A stretch of DNA of 36,147 nucleotides from JASFHF01 sp050123335 (GCA_050123335.1 JASFHH010000014.1:1-36147); one strand, 5' to 3'; numbered from the stretch's first letter, positions 15,724-25,230 are shown. Translations and numbers: made by a program. The notes: generated by a model from the letters alone, not told the origin.

Positions 15724-17067
15724 ATGAAAAAAGATATCCATAAAGCAAACATCGAAAAATTTGCTGCTATGCGGGAACCGTTAAATCTCCAGGATGCTAT
15801 TAAAGAAGCGGGTCGTTGTTTGTTGTGCAAAGATGCACCATGTAGCGAAGCATGTCCAGCAAAAACTGATCCTGGAAAATTTATCCGTCAAATTCGATTT
15901 GAAAATTTTAAAGGCGCTGCCCGCACTATTCGCAATAATAATCCTTTAGGAAGTATCTGCGCTGAAGTCTGTCCTCATGAAAAATTATGTGAACAAAATT
16001 GCAGCGTACGTGCTTTGGAAGACCCGATCAATATTGGCGGGTTACAACGATTTGCAGTTGAATACGGAGTCAACCATCACATTGAGCCTTTAGAACAAGG
16101 CGCCAAAAATAAAGGCAAAGTTGCTGTTATTGGCGCAGGTCCTGCCGGTATTGGTTGCGCAAGTAAACTGGCTAAATTAGGCTACGAAGTCACTATTTTT
16201 GAAAAATCAGCAACGGTCGGCGGAATTACAACCTGGGGAATTCCTACGTATCGCTTACCGAACAAACTTTTAGAAATTGATCTCAAAAATTTAACTGACT
16301 TAGGAGTACAAATCAAATTCAACCACGAAATTAAAACAAAAGATGAAATCGAAACCATGCTTGCATCCGAATATAAAGCAGTTTTTATCGGAATTGGATT
16401 CGCTGAACCATATCGATTGCCGTTTTTACAAGGTCTAACCAACGTTCTTTCATTTAACAAATTTTTAACTGCTGTTAAAACCAATAAGAATGCTGTTGAC
16501 TTAAAAAATAAGATTGTAGCTGTTATTGGCGGTGGCAGTGTTGCGCTGGATGTAGCTTCTTCGGCTGCAGCATTAGGCGCAAAAAAGGTTTATGTAATTT
16601 TCTTAGAAAGCTTGGCTGAGAGCCCTGCAGGAAAAGAAGAAATTAAAATTGCACATAAAATGAATGTTAATTTACGTCCAAGTTCGCAGGTTATTGACAT
16701 AATTAAATCACCTACTTTGCCTACGCAATTGGTTGGGCTAAAAGGAATTGAAGTTGAATGGCTGAAGCCAAATAATTTTTCTCCACAAAATGCTCGGCAA
16801 ATAGCCGGCACTGAATTTAATTTAAATGTAGATCTTGTTGTGGAAGCAGTTGGCGCTAAACCGGGACATTTAGTTAATGAGTTTGCAACTACGACCGAAG
16901 GTAAATTACTAAAAATAGCTGCAGATTTTAGCACCAACCAACCGGGAGTTTTTGCAGGTGGTGATGTAGTAGTTAATGGCGGCGATTCAGTTGTTCAGGC
17001 TGTTGCTGATGGTAAAAAAGCAGCTACAAGCATCGATCAATATATACAAGGAGAAAACGCAAAATGA
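15724..17067 (+). CDS. preT: NAD-dependent dihydropyrimidine dehydrogenase, subunit PreT
   Basis: A 447-aa flavoprotein of the glutamate-synthase small-subunit type. Cysteines at 32, 35, 40 and 44 (CLLCKDAPCSEAC) and at 79, 83, 89 and 93 bind two Fe-S clusters. The FAD motif VIGAGPAG is at 135-142, and a second dinucleotide motif VIGGGSVALD is at 267-276. GGDVVVNGGDSVVQAV near the end is the second FAD block. PreT passes electrons from NADH through FAD and Fe-S centres to PreA, reducing uracil or thymine (reversibly). The ATG has AGGGAG upstream. Its stop overlaps the preA start as ATGA, so the pair is translationally coupled. Confidence 0.88.
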   Translation: MKKDIHKANIEKFAAMREPLNLQDAIKEAGRCLLCKDAPCSEACPAKTDPGKFIRQIRFENFKGAARTIRNNNPLGSICAEVCPHEKLCEQNCSVRALEDPINIGGLQRFAVEYGVNHHIEPLEQGAKNKGKVAVIGAGPAGIGCASKLAKLGYEVTIFEKSATVGGITTWGIPTYRLPNKLLEIDLKNLTDLGVQIKFNHEIKTKDEIETMLASEYKAVFIGIGFAEPYRLPFLQGLTNVLSFNKFLTAVKTNKNAVDLKNKIVAVIGGGSVALDVASSAAALGAKKVYVIFLESLAESPAGKEEIKIAHKMNVNLRPSSQVIDIIKSPTLPTQLVGLKGIEVEWLKPNNFSPQNARQIAGTEFNLNVDLVVEAVGAKPGHLVNEFATTTEGKLLKIAADFSTNQPGVFAGGDVVVNGGDSVVQAVADGKKAATSIDQYIQGENAK

Positions 17068-18308
17068 CAAATAAAGCAGATTTAAGTGTTACTTTTTGTG
17101 GAATTAAATGCCCAAATCCATTCATGTTGTCTTCATCACCTGTTGGCAATCATGCTGAAATGTGTTCTCGCGCCTATGATGCTGGCTGGGGTGGAATCGT
17201 CTATAAAACCCTGGGGCTTGAAAAAAGTTTTAAGGTCGTAATGCCTTCACCACGCTTGAACGCTTACCATGATGGCGCTCAACGTTTTATTGGGCTGCAA
17301 AATGCTGAACAAATTACCGATCGGCCAATTAAAGATAATATTGCTGATATTGCATATTTAAAAAAACATTACCCAAATAAAGTGTTAATTTCCAGCATTA
17401 TGGGGTTTAAAGATACTGATTGGGCAACCTTAGCAAAGATGTCGGAAGATGCTGGCGCCGATATGTTAGAGCTTAATTTTTCTTGTCCACAAATGGCAAC
17501 CAAAGAAGGCGGACATCGAATTGGACAAAATTATGATGCAGTAGAGCGTTATACTTCTGTAGTAAAAAATGCCTGTAAAATTCCTGTTATGGCAAAAATG
17601 ACACCCAACATCACCGACATGTTGCCGGTTGCTTTAGCTGCAAAAAAAGGTGGTGCTGATGCAATTTCGGCTATTAACACAATTCGGGCGATAACAGATA
17701 TTGATATTGATAGCTATATTGCCCGTCCAAATATTTACGGTAAATCAGGCATAACTGGTTTTTCTGGTACCGCGGTTAAACCAATCGGATTACGATTTGT
17801 TGCTGAGTTATTCAACTCGCAAGAATTACACTTACCTATTGGAGCAATTGGAGGTGTAAAAACCTGGCGGGATGCGCTGCATTACATCTTAATGGGCGGC
17901 ACTACTGTGCAAGTAACCTCAGCAATTATGCAGCATGGATATCGAATTGTTGAAGATATGATCGAAGGTCTTTCTGATTATATGCTGGAACGAGGTATTA
18001 CTTCATTGCATGAAATTATTGGTAAAGCGGCTAAGAATTTAGTAGATCCAGCCGAATTCGATGTGCGACATCAAGTTGTTTCTATTATTGATAAGGATAA
18101 ATGTATCGGCTGTGGCCAATGTTACATTTCGTGTCATGACGGCGCTAACCAAGCAATTAAATTTGACGAAGATACATGTCGCAAAGCTGAAGTTGATGAA
18201 ACTCGTTGCGTTGGTTGCACTCTATGTAAACATGTATGCCCTGTTATAGATTGCATCACTACTAAGGTAGTTGACACTCAAATTACTCCGCATGCAGCAA
18301 TTAATTAA
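17064..18308 (+). CDS. preA: NAD-dependent dihydropyrimidine dehydrogenase, subunit PreA
   Basis: A 414-aa FMN enzyme of the dihydroorotate-dehydrogenase fold. FMN and substrate blocks include SSPVGNHAEM, LELNFSCPQM at 135-144, and AIGGVKTWRDALHYILMGGTTVQV near 261-284. Two 4Fe-4S motifs follow: Cys347/350/353/357 (CIGCGQCYISC) and Cys382/385/388/392 (CVGCTLCKHVC). It reduces uracil or thymine to the dihydro form, or the reverse. AAGGAG precedes the ATG inside preT. Right after the stop codon lies a truncated DUF1016 gene on the other strand. No dihydropyrimidinase gene is in the window, so a role in full pyrimidine degradation is unproven. Confidence 0.88.
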   Translation: MTNKADLSVTFCGIKCPNPFMLSSSPVGNHAEMCSRAYDAGWGGIVYKTLGLEKSFKVVMPSPRLNAYHDGAQRFIGLQNAEQITDRPIKDNIADIAYLKKHYPNKVLISSIMGFKDTDWATLAKMSEDAGADMLELNFSCPQMATKEGGHRIGQNYDAVERYTSVVKNACKIPVMAKMTPNITDMLPVALAAKKGGADAISAINTIRAITDIDIDSYIARPNIYGKSGITGFSGTAVKPIGLRFVAELFNSQELHLPIGAIGGVKTWRDALHYILMGGTTVQVTSAIMQHGYRIVEDMIEGLSDYMLERGITSLHEIIGKAAKNLVDPAEFDVRHQVVSIIDKDKCIGCGQCYISCHDGANQAIKFDEDTCRKAEVDETRCVGCTLCKHVCPVIDCITTKVVDTQITPHAAIN

Positions 18309-18707
18309 TGATAACATTTCGATTGTAGCGCGTAGATAGTATTCTCTGGCTTTTTGGTCTTTAATCTTATTTATAATCAATATGTTAGACATCCATGCAA
18401 TTTCTGCAGCAAGCTGCTGCAGTTTTTCATTGCCATCATATGCTAGGTAAAATTGCCTCATATTCCATAAATTGCGTTCTGAAAATCCAAACTTAACATC
18501 CGGAAAACTCGCCTTTAAATCTTTGGATAAATTTTCAACAACCGATCTGCCCCAACCATGTTTTTCCTGATTTTTAACAATCATTTCACCGATAAACCAG
18601 TAAAGCGCGTTTGCTTCTCGATTTGCCTGTCTGGAAAAATTGATTCTAGCTTGTGATACACGATTTTTGATGCTTTGAAAAAAGTCTTGATAATTAAATG
18701 CGTCCAT
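18309..18707 (-). pseudogene. 5' fragment of a DUF1016 (YhcG-like) nuclease gene
   Basis: The ATG at 18707 has AAGGAG upstream, and the first 130 or so residues are a good DUF1016 N-terminal domain: INFSRQANREANALYWFIGE, GWGRSVVENLSKDLKASFP, FGFSERNLWNMRQFYLAY, and AREYYLRATIEM. Similarity stops abruptly at about 18310, next to the preA stop codon. The frame then runs antisense into preA to 18222. The nuclease half is missing. It is the third broken copy in the window. Confidence 0.75.
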
Positions 18708-18797
18708 TATTTTTCTCCTTATTGAATTAAAACCAAGAACTTAACACATTTGAATTCTTAAAAATAGCGTATAAATTACCCAAGTATTTTTCCGCAA

Positions 18798-20177
18798 TTA
18801 ATTTAGCTTGTTAGCTTTCTTAAATGCGTTAATAACCTGATTCTTAGCTGCTTTATACTCGACTATGGCATTTTTTTGTGGTGAATGGATTTGTTTTATT
18901 GCGGCATTTTTATATTCCGGAAGATATTTTTTAATAAACTCTCCACTGGGATCATATTTTTTACTTTGAATCATTGGATTGAACACACGAAAATATGGCA
19001 TGCAATCAGCGCCGGTTGATGCTGACCATTGCCATCCGCCATTATTTGCCGCAAAATCATAATCAATTAAATGCTCGGCAAAATATTTCTCGCCTAAACG
19101 CCAATCAATTAATAAAATTTTAGTTAGAAATGACGCGACTAACATGCGTAAGCGATTATGCATCCATCCTGTTTGATTAAGCTGCTGCATTGCTGCATCA
19201 ATTATCGGATAACCAGTTTTGCCATTTTTCCATGCGTTAAACAATTTTTTATTTGTTTTCCAGGAAATTTTGTCCGTATATGATTTAAAAGGTTGATGCT
19301 GACAAAGAAATGGAAATCCAAAAATTAAATGTTTATAAAAGTCGCGCCAAATTAATTCGCTAATCCATGTGCTTATTCCAGCATTACCTTTATCTAAACG
19401 ATTGTGGTTGGCTTTCATCGCAGCAAACAAACATTGTCGCGCAGAAATTACACCGACTGCCAAATATGGTGATAAATTACTTGTACCATTTATTGCCGGA
19501 AAATCGCGTTTTTTTGCATAATCTTTAATGTTATTCTCAATAAATAATTCTAGTCTTCTTTGGGCCTGCTTTTCTCCCGATGCCCAAAAAGGATTTTCCT
19601 TTGTGGTTATTTTTAACGAGTTTTTTGGTATTTTAATAAGTTTTTTTTGCTTCCTTGGTTTAGCCAAACTTTTTAGCTGTTGTTGCTGAAAAATTTTAAT
19701 CCATTGCTTTTTAAACGGTGTAAAAATAGAATAACATTTGTCTTCCTTATTTTTTATAATTCCAGGGGATAAAATACATTCATCGTCATAAGAAAAAACC
19801 TCTAATTTATGTTTGGCGAATTGCCGCTTAATCCTTTCTTCCAATTTTATATCTTGCAATTCATAACGACGATTATAAAACAAAGAATCACATTTGAATT
19901 TTTGCATAATTTTGGTTAACTTATCTTCTATTTCTTTCTCTGTCGTTGCTGATTGAATTAATACAGATATGTTCAATGTTTTCAAATTATCAACAAGATT
20001 TTGCAAATTCGCCAAAATAAAATCAATTTTGTTTCGACCGTAATTTCTTTTTCGCCATAATTCATGAGTCACAAAAAAAACTGCAATCATTCCCTCTTTG
20101 CTTTGCTCTACAGCGTGAAATAAAGCAGTATTATCATTAATACGTAAATCATTTCTGATCCAATAAAGCGCTCGCAT
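18798..20177 (-). CDS. phrB: Deoxyribodipyrimidine photolyase, class I CPD type
   Basis: A protein of about 459 aa (from ATG 20177, MRALYWIRNDLR; a GTG nine bases upstream is also open). The N-terminal antenna domain begins ALYWIRNDLRINDN. The C-terminal FAD domain shows NLSPYLAVGVISARQC, WRDFYKHL, GYPIIDAAMQQL, GWMHNRLRM and ANNGGWQWSASTGADCMPYFRVFNP. These are the FAD-binding and tryptophan-chain blocks of CPD photolyases, which split UV-made pyrimidine dimers using blue light. Its start lies against the receiver-kinase stop, making it the last gene of the signalling string. A DNA-repair role fits better than a cryptochrome role, given full conservation. Confidence 0.88.
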   Translation of the reverse strand: MRALYWIRNDLRINDNTALFHAVEQSKEGMIAVFFVTHELWRKRNYGRNKIDFILANLQNLVDNLKTLNISVLIQSATTEKEIEDKLTKIMQKFKCDSLFYNRRYELQDIKLEERIKRQFAKHKLEVFSYDDECILSPGIIKNKEDKCYSIFTPFKKQWIKIFQQQQLKSLAKPRKQKKLIKIPKNSLKITTKENPFWASGEKQAQRRLELFIENNIKDYAKKRDFPAINGTSNLSPYLAVGVISARQCLFAAMKANHNRLDKGNAGISTWISELIWRDFYKHLIFGFPFLCQHQPFKSYTDKISWKTNKKLFNAWKNGKTGYPIIDAAMQQLNQTGWMHNRLRMLVASFLTKILLIDWRLGEKYFAEHLIDYDFAANNGGWQWSASTGADCMPYFRVFNPMIQSKKYDPSGEFIKKYLPEYKNAAIKQIHSPQKNAIVEYKAAKNQVINAFKKANKLN

Positions 20178-20182
20178 TTTAA

Positions 20183-21283
20183 TCACGCTTTAGGCAAATG
20201 AATAGTAAATGTTGTTCCTGTACCAACTTTGCTTTCACATGTAACCTCACCTCTATGTTCACTAATAATATCTTTTACAATAGAAAGTCCCAACCCGGTA
20301 CCTTTACCCGATTCTTTGGTGGTAAAAAATGGCTGGAATATTTTATCCATATTTTCATTTGGAATCCCACAACCAGTATCAGAAATAACAATAACTGCTT
20401 CATCATTTTTGTATTCCCCGTAAATTTTAATTTCCTTGTTTTCACTCGATTTAAGCGCATCAATCGCATTAATGACTAAATTTAAAAATACTTGCTGAAT
20501 ACTATCTGCAATTATTGGTGCTTCTAAGCCATCTTGAGGAAATTCAACGTTGACTTTAATTTTTTCTTTTACAATTTTATAGTCTAGTAATTTTAATACA
20601 TTATCAACTAATTTTACAATAGCTGTTTGCTTAAATGATTCACTGCTGATGGGCCGCGGCGCAAAAGTTAATAAATTTTTTACAATGTCAATACAGCGAT
20701 CTACTTCTTTTTTCGTATCCAGCAGCACTTGATGAACTTTATCATCGTCACTGGTTTTCTTTATACAAAATTCTACGTAATTCAAAATTCCCATTAGAGG
20801 ATTATTTAATTCATGTGCTGTTCCAGCTGCAAATAATCCTAACGCACCCATTTTTTCCGCTTGAATTAAAAGTTGTTGGTTTTTTTCTTTAACTGTAGTT
20901 TCCACTTGATGTCTATATAAAGCTATTTCAATATTGATAAATAATTCTCGATCGACAAACGGCTTGACGATGTAAGCAAATGGTTCAGTAATTTTTGCCC
21001 GATCTAATAATTCTTGATCAGCATAAGCTGTAAGATACACAATAGGAACATCAAATTTTTCTTTAATTAACTTTGCTGCTTCAATCCCATCCATTTTATC
21101 CCGCAGCATTATATCCATTAGAATCAAATCAGGCTGCAACTCTTCCACTCTTGCAACAGCCTCTTCACCGGAAAAAATCGCTTCATTGCCAGCAACAGTA
21201 TAACCTGCTTTTTGCAACTTCTCAATCAAAGTCATACCAACTGTAGCTTCATCTTCAACAACCATAATTTTCTTACTTTCCAT
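20183..21283 (-). CDS. Response-regulator/histidine-kinase hybrid
   Basis: Start chosen at ATG 21283 (MESKKIMVVEDE), because AAGGGGG precedes it; it overlaps the end of the upstream kinase by 11 bases. The protein has 366 aa. An N-terminal receiver domain carries the acidic DE pair at 11-12, phospho-acceptor Asp57 (LILMDIML) and Lys107 (IVKPF). A short helical linker is followed by a HisKA H-box with His157 (AAGTAHELNNPL) and a HATPase domain: NLVINAIDAL, DTGCGIP, FFTTKESGKGTGLGLSIV. No membrane segment is present. The receiver probably accepts phosphate from the neighbouring kinase and controls this protein's own kinase. An output regulator is not seen in the window. Confidence 0.85.
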   Translation of the reverse strand: MESKKIMVVEDEATVGMTLIEKLQKAGYTVAGNEAIFSGEEAVARVEELQPDLILMDIMLRDKMDGIEAAKLIKEKFDVPIVYLTAYADQELLDRAKITEPFAYIVKPFVDRELFINIEIALYRHQVETTVKEKNQQLLIQAEKMGALGLFAAGTAHELNNPLMGILNYVEFCIKKTSDDDKVHQVLLDTKKEVDRCIDIVKNLLTFAPRPISSESFKQTAIVKLVDNVLKLLDYKIVKEKIKVNVEFPQDGLEAPIIADSIQQVFLNLVINAIDALKSSENKEIKIYGEYKNDEAVIVISDTGCGIPNENMDKIFQPFFTTKESGKGTGLGLSIVKDIISEHRGEVTCESKVGTGTTFTIHLPKA

Positions 21284-22676
21284 TTTGCAACCCCCTTTTG
21301 ATATATTTTTTAAAAATAATCTCAAAAACAGCTCCGTGATCATTTTTATATGAATACTTGCCATTAATTTGTTTGGATAATGTTCTAAATAATCTCAATC
21401 CCAGAGTATTTGTTTTTTCTAAATCAATTTTCTCAGGAATACCAATACCATTATCAGCTATAACTAATTTAATTAAATTATCCGGCAAACTAACTAATTC
21501 AATTCTAATTTCTGCATCAGTTTTTTCGTCAGGAAATGCATATTTAATCGCATTAGTAACTAATTCGTTAATTATCAAACCCAACGGGACAAGCTGGTCA
21601 ATTGACAAGATCATGTCCCGATCAATATTATATTCCATTTGAATACGATTTTTTACCTTAAATAAATCCTGTAATAATCTGGAAAAATCCATAATATAAT
21701 CATAACAATTTATAGCATACAAATCAGCAGATTGATATAATTTTTCATGTATCATAGCTATTATTTGTAAACGATTTTCACTATCTTTTAAAATACCAGC
21801 ACAAGATTCATCAACCATTTTACTGCTCTGTAATTGCAGCATGGAAATCACCACTTGCAGATTATTTTTAACACGATGATATATTTCCCGCATTAACATT
21901 TCTTTTTGTTCTATAAGATTTTTTAAATTGCTGCGCATTATATCAACATCAAAAGTTAACTGGCTCAACACCCCATCATTCTTGGTAACTTCCACTGGAG
22001 TATCGAAATCACCTTGACTAATAGCATTTGTAGATCTTCTAATATTAGTAATAATTGTGTTAAATCTTACATTAGTAAAGAAATGCACAATAGCTAAAAA
22101 AATCACACCTAAAAAACATATTAAACTTATAAGTATTATATTAAATTTAATAAAGTTAGCATATTTAAGTTGAGCTAAGTCTAAGTATTCAGTTAATGAC
22201 GCAACTAAACCATCGATAATCGTAATGGTTTTTCCTGTAATGGCAAAAAGCTTTTCTCCAGCTTTTGGAGTATAGTCATAAAATCCAGCTTCAGGAGAAT
22301 AATTAGAAAAATAATCATAATAATAAGTTTTTAATTCTGTACGTAGTTGTTGAATTATTGGATAATTATTTTTTAACAAATATTCATACGATTTTAATCT
22401 ACCAACATAGTTATCAATAATACGTAAATGTTTATACATCTCAAGTTTATAGGGGAAATCTTTAGCTTTTGCTGCATGAGATATACTATAACCTATTTTG
22501 ACAAATTCTATTTCTATTTTTTGCAACAGATAAATACAATCTATTCTTTGTTGCATTGCAATAGAATTTTTTTGCGATATTCTTAAAGAAAACAACAAAA
22601 ATATCATTATGCCAATAATAATTACTATCGCAAAAATTAGCGAAATTTTTTTAAGTTGTGTATAACTTAGTCGCAT
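21273..22676 (-). CDS. Membrane sensor histidine kinase, HisKA_2 type with HAMP
   Basis: A 467-aa protein. Membrane helices are near residues 10-32 and 177-200, enclosing a periplasmic sensing region of about 145 residues with no domain I recognise. A HAMP-like segment (TNAISQGDFDTPVEV) follows. His267 lies in a HisKA_2 box (LMREIYHRVKNNLQVVISML), then comes a HATPase domain with NELVTNAIKYAFPD, DNGIGIP and TLGLRLFRTLSKQI. HisKA_2 kinases usually pair with regulators outside the classical OmpR type. Eleven bases separate it from the lipoprotein gene upstream, and it overlaps the receiver-kinase downstream, so all are likely in one operon. Confidence 0.85.
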   Translation of the reverse strand: MRLSYTQLKKISLIFAIVIIIGIMIFLLFSLRISQKNSIAMQQRIDCIYLLQKIEIEFVKIGYSISHAAKAKDFPYKLEMYKHLRIIDNYVGRLKSYEYLLKNNYPIIQQLRTELKTYYYDYFSNYSPEAGFYDYTPKAGEKLFAITGKTITIIDGLVASLTEYLDLAQLKYANFIKFNIILISLICFLGVIFLAIVHFFTNVRFNTIITNIRRSTNAISQGDFDTPVEVTKNDGVLSQLTFDVDIMRSNLKNLIEQKEMLMREIYHRVKNNLQVVISMLQLQSSKMVDESCAGILKDSENRLQIIAMIHEKLYQSADLYAINCYDYIMDFSRLLQDLFKVKNRIQMEYNIDRDMILSIDQLVPLGLIINELVTNAIKYAFPDEKTDAEIRIELVSLPDNLIKLVIADNGIGIPEKIDLEKTNTLGLRLFRTLSKQINGKYSYKNDHGAVFEIIFKKYIKRGLQNGK

Positions 22677-22687
22677 AAATTTTTAGA

Positions 22688-23710
22688 TTATTTAATTTTT
22701 AAAATAAGCCGATCATATACATCACCAAGTCGATATAATGGTTGACTAGTCCCTTTAAGGATTTCACCGCCTGACATCTCATAAAGCGATACTCCAAATA
22801 AATAGGAATTGCCAATTTTGAATTGCACATCATCAGCATGCCCCGTATCAAGTAACCTGGCAAATTTTATTATCCAATATCCGTCATGCCAGAATCCTTT
22901 TGCTTTAATGTCAGCCCGACTCCCTGTAGGTTTTTCAATTTTAAACCTAGAAACAATATCACCACTATATTTCAAAGGTAAAACAATTTTATATGCGGCG
23001 CTACCCTGATCGCCTTTTCTATACAAATATAATTGTTTGTCACCAGCGCCCTTCAGTTTAACACGATCTTCTTCTCTGGCAGTTGAAATTATTTGCATTT
23101 TATCATCAGCATATCCGGCCGGATTTGTTCTCACCGCCTTCCAAAACCATATATCAACAATGTGAGGTTTTAATAAATCGTACCGATGAAATGCCAAATT
23201 GACATCATTACCACTCATGCTCCATTTAAACACAAACATATCTTCCCGATCACCAAGTTGGCGATAAATATTTTCGTTATAATCCCATCCCATACTTTTA
23301 TGAGTTTCCGAAGGAAAAGCATCTGGGTATTTAACTAAAAAATAAATATATTTGTCGTTATGCAATGATTTTATGCTAATAATTCTACTGCTCATATAGT
23401 CAATAGTTTCTGTTGGCTTTATATTTTCCCAAATATTTTCAATATCTTTACTGTTTGTATCTATGACTATATTGTTTGGTATTGGATATGAAATTATATT
23501 GATAGTTTTTGCCGGTCTATTTGGTTTTACCTGCCTTAAAAATTCACCAGGACGAGGTCGACTATATTTTTCCGCTAAAAGATTTTTCTTCACCGTAACT
23601 ACTGGTGTTGTTTTTGATTTATCTTTGGTGTTTTTTTTGTCATTATGGCAAGCGACCAAGCTAACCAATAACATAGCTGTGCAAAAAAAATACAATAAGG
23701 TTTTTTTCAT
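22688..23710 (-). CDS. Lipoprotein with ethylbenzene-dehydrogenase-type haem domain
   Basis: Start at ATG 23710 (MKKTLLYFFC), with AAGGAG seven bases upstream. A signal peptide ends in a lipobox with Cys21 (SLVAC), so the 340-aa protein should be membrane-anchored in the periplasm. The rest resembles the EB_dh haem-binding domain: SLHNDKYIYFLVKYPD, DMFVFKWSM, DIWFWKAVRTNPAGYADD and DGYWIIKFARLLDTG. In molybdenum enzymes this domain is the gamma subunit carrying one b-type haem. Here no molybdenum enzyme is near, and a sensor kinase follows. A redox or ligand-sensing accessory role is possible but unproven. Confidence 0.65.
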   Translation of the reverse strand: MKKTLLYFFCTAMLLVSLVACHNDKKNTKDKSKTTPVVTVKKNLLAEKYSRPRPGEFLRQVKPNRPAKTINIISYPIPNNIVIDTNSKDIENIWENIKPTETIDYMSSRIISIKSLHNDKYIYFLVKYPDAFPSETHKSMGWDYNENIYRQLGDREDMFVFKWSMSGNDVNLAFHRYDLLKPHIVDIWFWKAVRTNPAGYADDKMQIISTAREEDRVKLKGAGDKQLYLYRKGDQGSAAYKIVLPLKYSGDIVSRFKIEKPTGSRADIKAKGFWHDGYWIIKFARLLDTGHADDVQFKIGNSYLFGVSLYEMSGGEILKGTSQPLYRLGDVYDRLILKIK

Positions 23711-23771
23711 AATCATTCTCCTTCCATAGAGAAACAATTATAATTTTAGCACATTTATTGCAGTAATATAG

Positions 23772-25193
23772 CTAAAATTTAAATATCGCGCCAGCAATAA
23801 CAGCATTAATTGCTTTAAATGCCGTATTTACCCGATGCAGCATAAACCTTCTATATCCAGCATAAACTGCCAAATTCCAATCAACAATGTCTTGTACAAT
23901 ATCAGCATCGTAAACTTTACCCACATCATCATTTTGCGCAAAATCATCGTATTTGCCATAATCAATCGAAATTGCTGTTTTGCCGCTTGGAATAAATTTA
24001 TGCTGATAACCTAATTTACCGTAATAATAATTAGCACCTTTACGGTTAGCTAGCTTTGAATATAATCTCCCACCTGCGACAGTACCGTTTAAACCGTTAT
24101 ACAATAAAATTGAAAGCGAACCATCTAAAATATTTCCTCGTGATAACAGGTTACCATTGATATCACTAAAATCTCGTGGGGTAGTATATGCAATTGCTCC
24201 AGCTATCTCATTACCATCAATTTTCTTACCGTATATTAATGCAACATCATTACCGCAATTTTCTGACGCCGAAGTAGACAATGTAAATCCTAAAACACTG
24301 GGTGTATCATATCTAATTCTATTTTTACGACTCAAACCATCCAAGTCATCAAATGCATCACTAACTCGTGGATTATTTGTATATGTAGCCGCATCGTTTG
24401 GTAATCTAAAAAATAATCCGCCGCCCATATCACTAACCGAAGCATAACTAACAACACTAGTTCCAGATAAATCCATTTCAGCAGTGTTATCGGAAGAGGT
24501 ACTGCCTTTACCTAACCAAAGTTTACCAGCTTTTTTGGAAGCAACAAAAACTTCTAGTTTTCTAATATCGATCGAGGTACTTGGCGAATGATCAGCTTGA
24601 CTCACTTCGCCCGAAGAATTCACCTTAAACCCAAGTTGAATCTGCCCGCCAACTGACACATCATCATTAGCCTTAACTGTACCTAAAACATTAAGTCGCG
24701 GGATAGAATTAGCATTTGAAGTAAAAAATAGATTATGTTCAACACCATCATCAGCATATAACATTGCCTGATTAATGTGGCCAAAAATTTTCAAATTTAC
24801 AGGTTTGTCTGACACTACAAAATTTCCCGGTGTAGTTGCTTGGTTTACCACATTACTTCTTCGATGCGAAGCAACTCTGGTTTTTACTGGCTTTCTCATT
24901 TTTACAAAACTTGCTGGTGTAGTCGCCCGGGTTATCACACCGCTAGATTGGACGTGATATGCTAGTTTTGTCGATTTTGATACAGGTTTTTTAGCAGTAC
25001 TATTTGTGATGGAAACAAGACGTTTTTGTAATTGTTTTATTTCTTCAGATTGATGATTTAATTGAATTTGTTCATGCAAAAGCTTCTGCTTAAGTTGTGC
25101 AAATTTTTGGTCTGAACTCATACCAAAAGATAAAGCCGGGAAAACAAAAAAAAATATACATACCTTCCATGACCACGGTAATACCTCTTTCAT
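23772..25193 (-). CDS. Outer-membrane porin-like beta-barrel with coiled-coil N-terminus
   Basis: A 473-aa protein with a signal peptide (WKVCIFFFVFPALSFG), then a coiled coil (KFAQLKQKLLHEQIQLNHQ and on to about residue 60) and a low-complexity linker. The linker holds two related segments, RATTPASFVKMRKPV and QATTPGNFVVSDKPV. From about residue 130 (KIFGHINQAMLY) alternating beta-strand sequence runs to a terminal Phe, the mark of outer-membrane barrels. The coiled coil may form a periplasmic trimer stem, as in sugar- or phosphate-selective porins. AAGGGAGAGG precedes the ATG. Substrate unknown. It may be co-transcribed with the lipoprotein and kinases downstream (62-bp gap). Confidence 0.7.
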   Translation of the reverse strand: MKEVLPWSWKVCIFFFVFPALSFGMSSDQKFAQLKQKLLHEQIQLNHQSEEIKQLQKRLVSITNSTAKKPVSKSTKLAYHVQSSGVITRATTPASFVKMRKPVKTRVASHRRSNVVNQATTPGNFVVSDKPVNLKIFGHINQAMLYADDGVEHNLFFTSNANSIPRLNVLGTVKANDDVSVGGQIQLGFKVNSSGEVSQADHSPSTSIDIRKLEVFVASKKAGKLWLGKGSTSSDNTAEMDLSGTSVVSYASVSDMGGGLFFRLPNDAATYTNNPRVSDAFDDLDGLSRKNRIRYDTPSVLGFTLSTSASENCGNDVALIYGKKIDGNEIAGAIAYTTPRDFSDINGNLLSRGNILDGSLSILLYNGLNGTVAGGRLYSKLANRKGANYYYGKLGYQHKFIPSGKTAISIDYGKYDDFAQNDDVGKVYDADIVQDIVDWNLAVYAGYRRFMLHRVNTAFKAINAVIAGAIFKF

Positions 25194-25230
25194 AACCTCT
25201 CCCTTGAAATAAAAGCAAGATCAGCATGAT

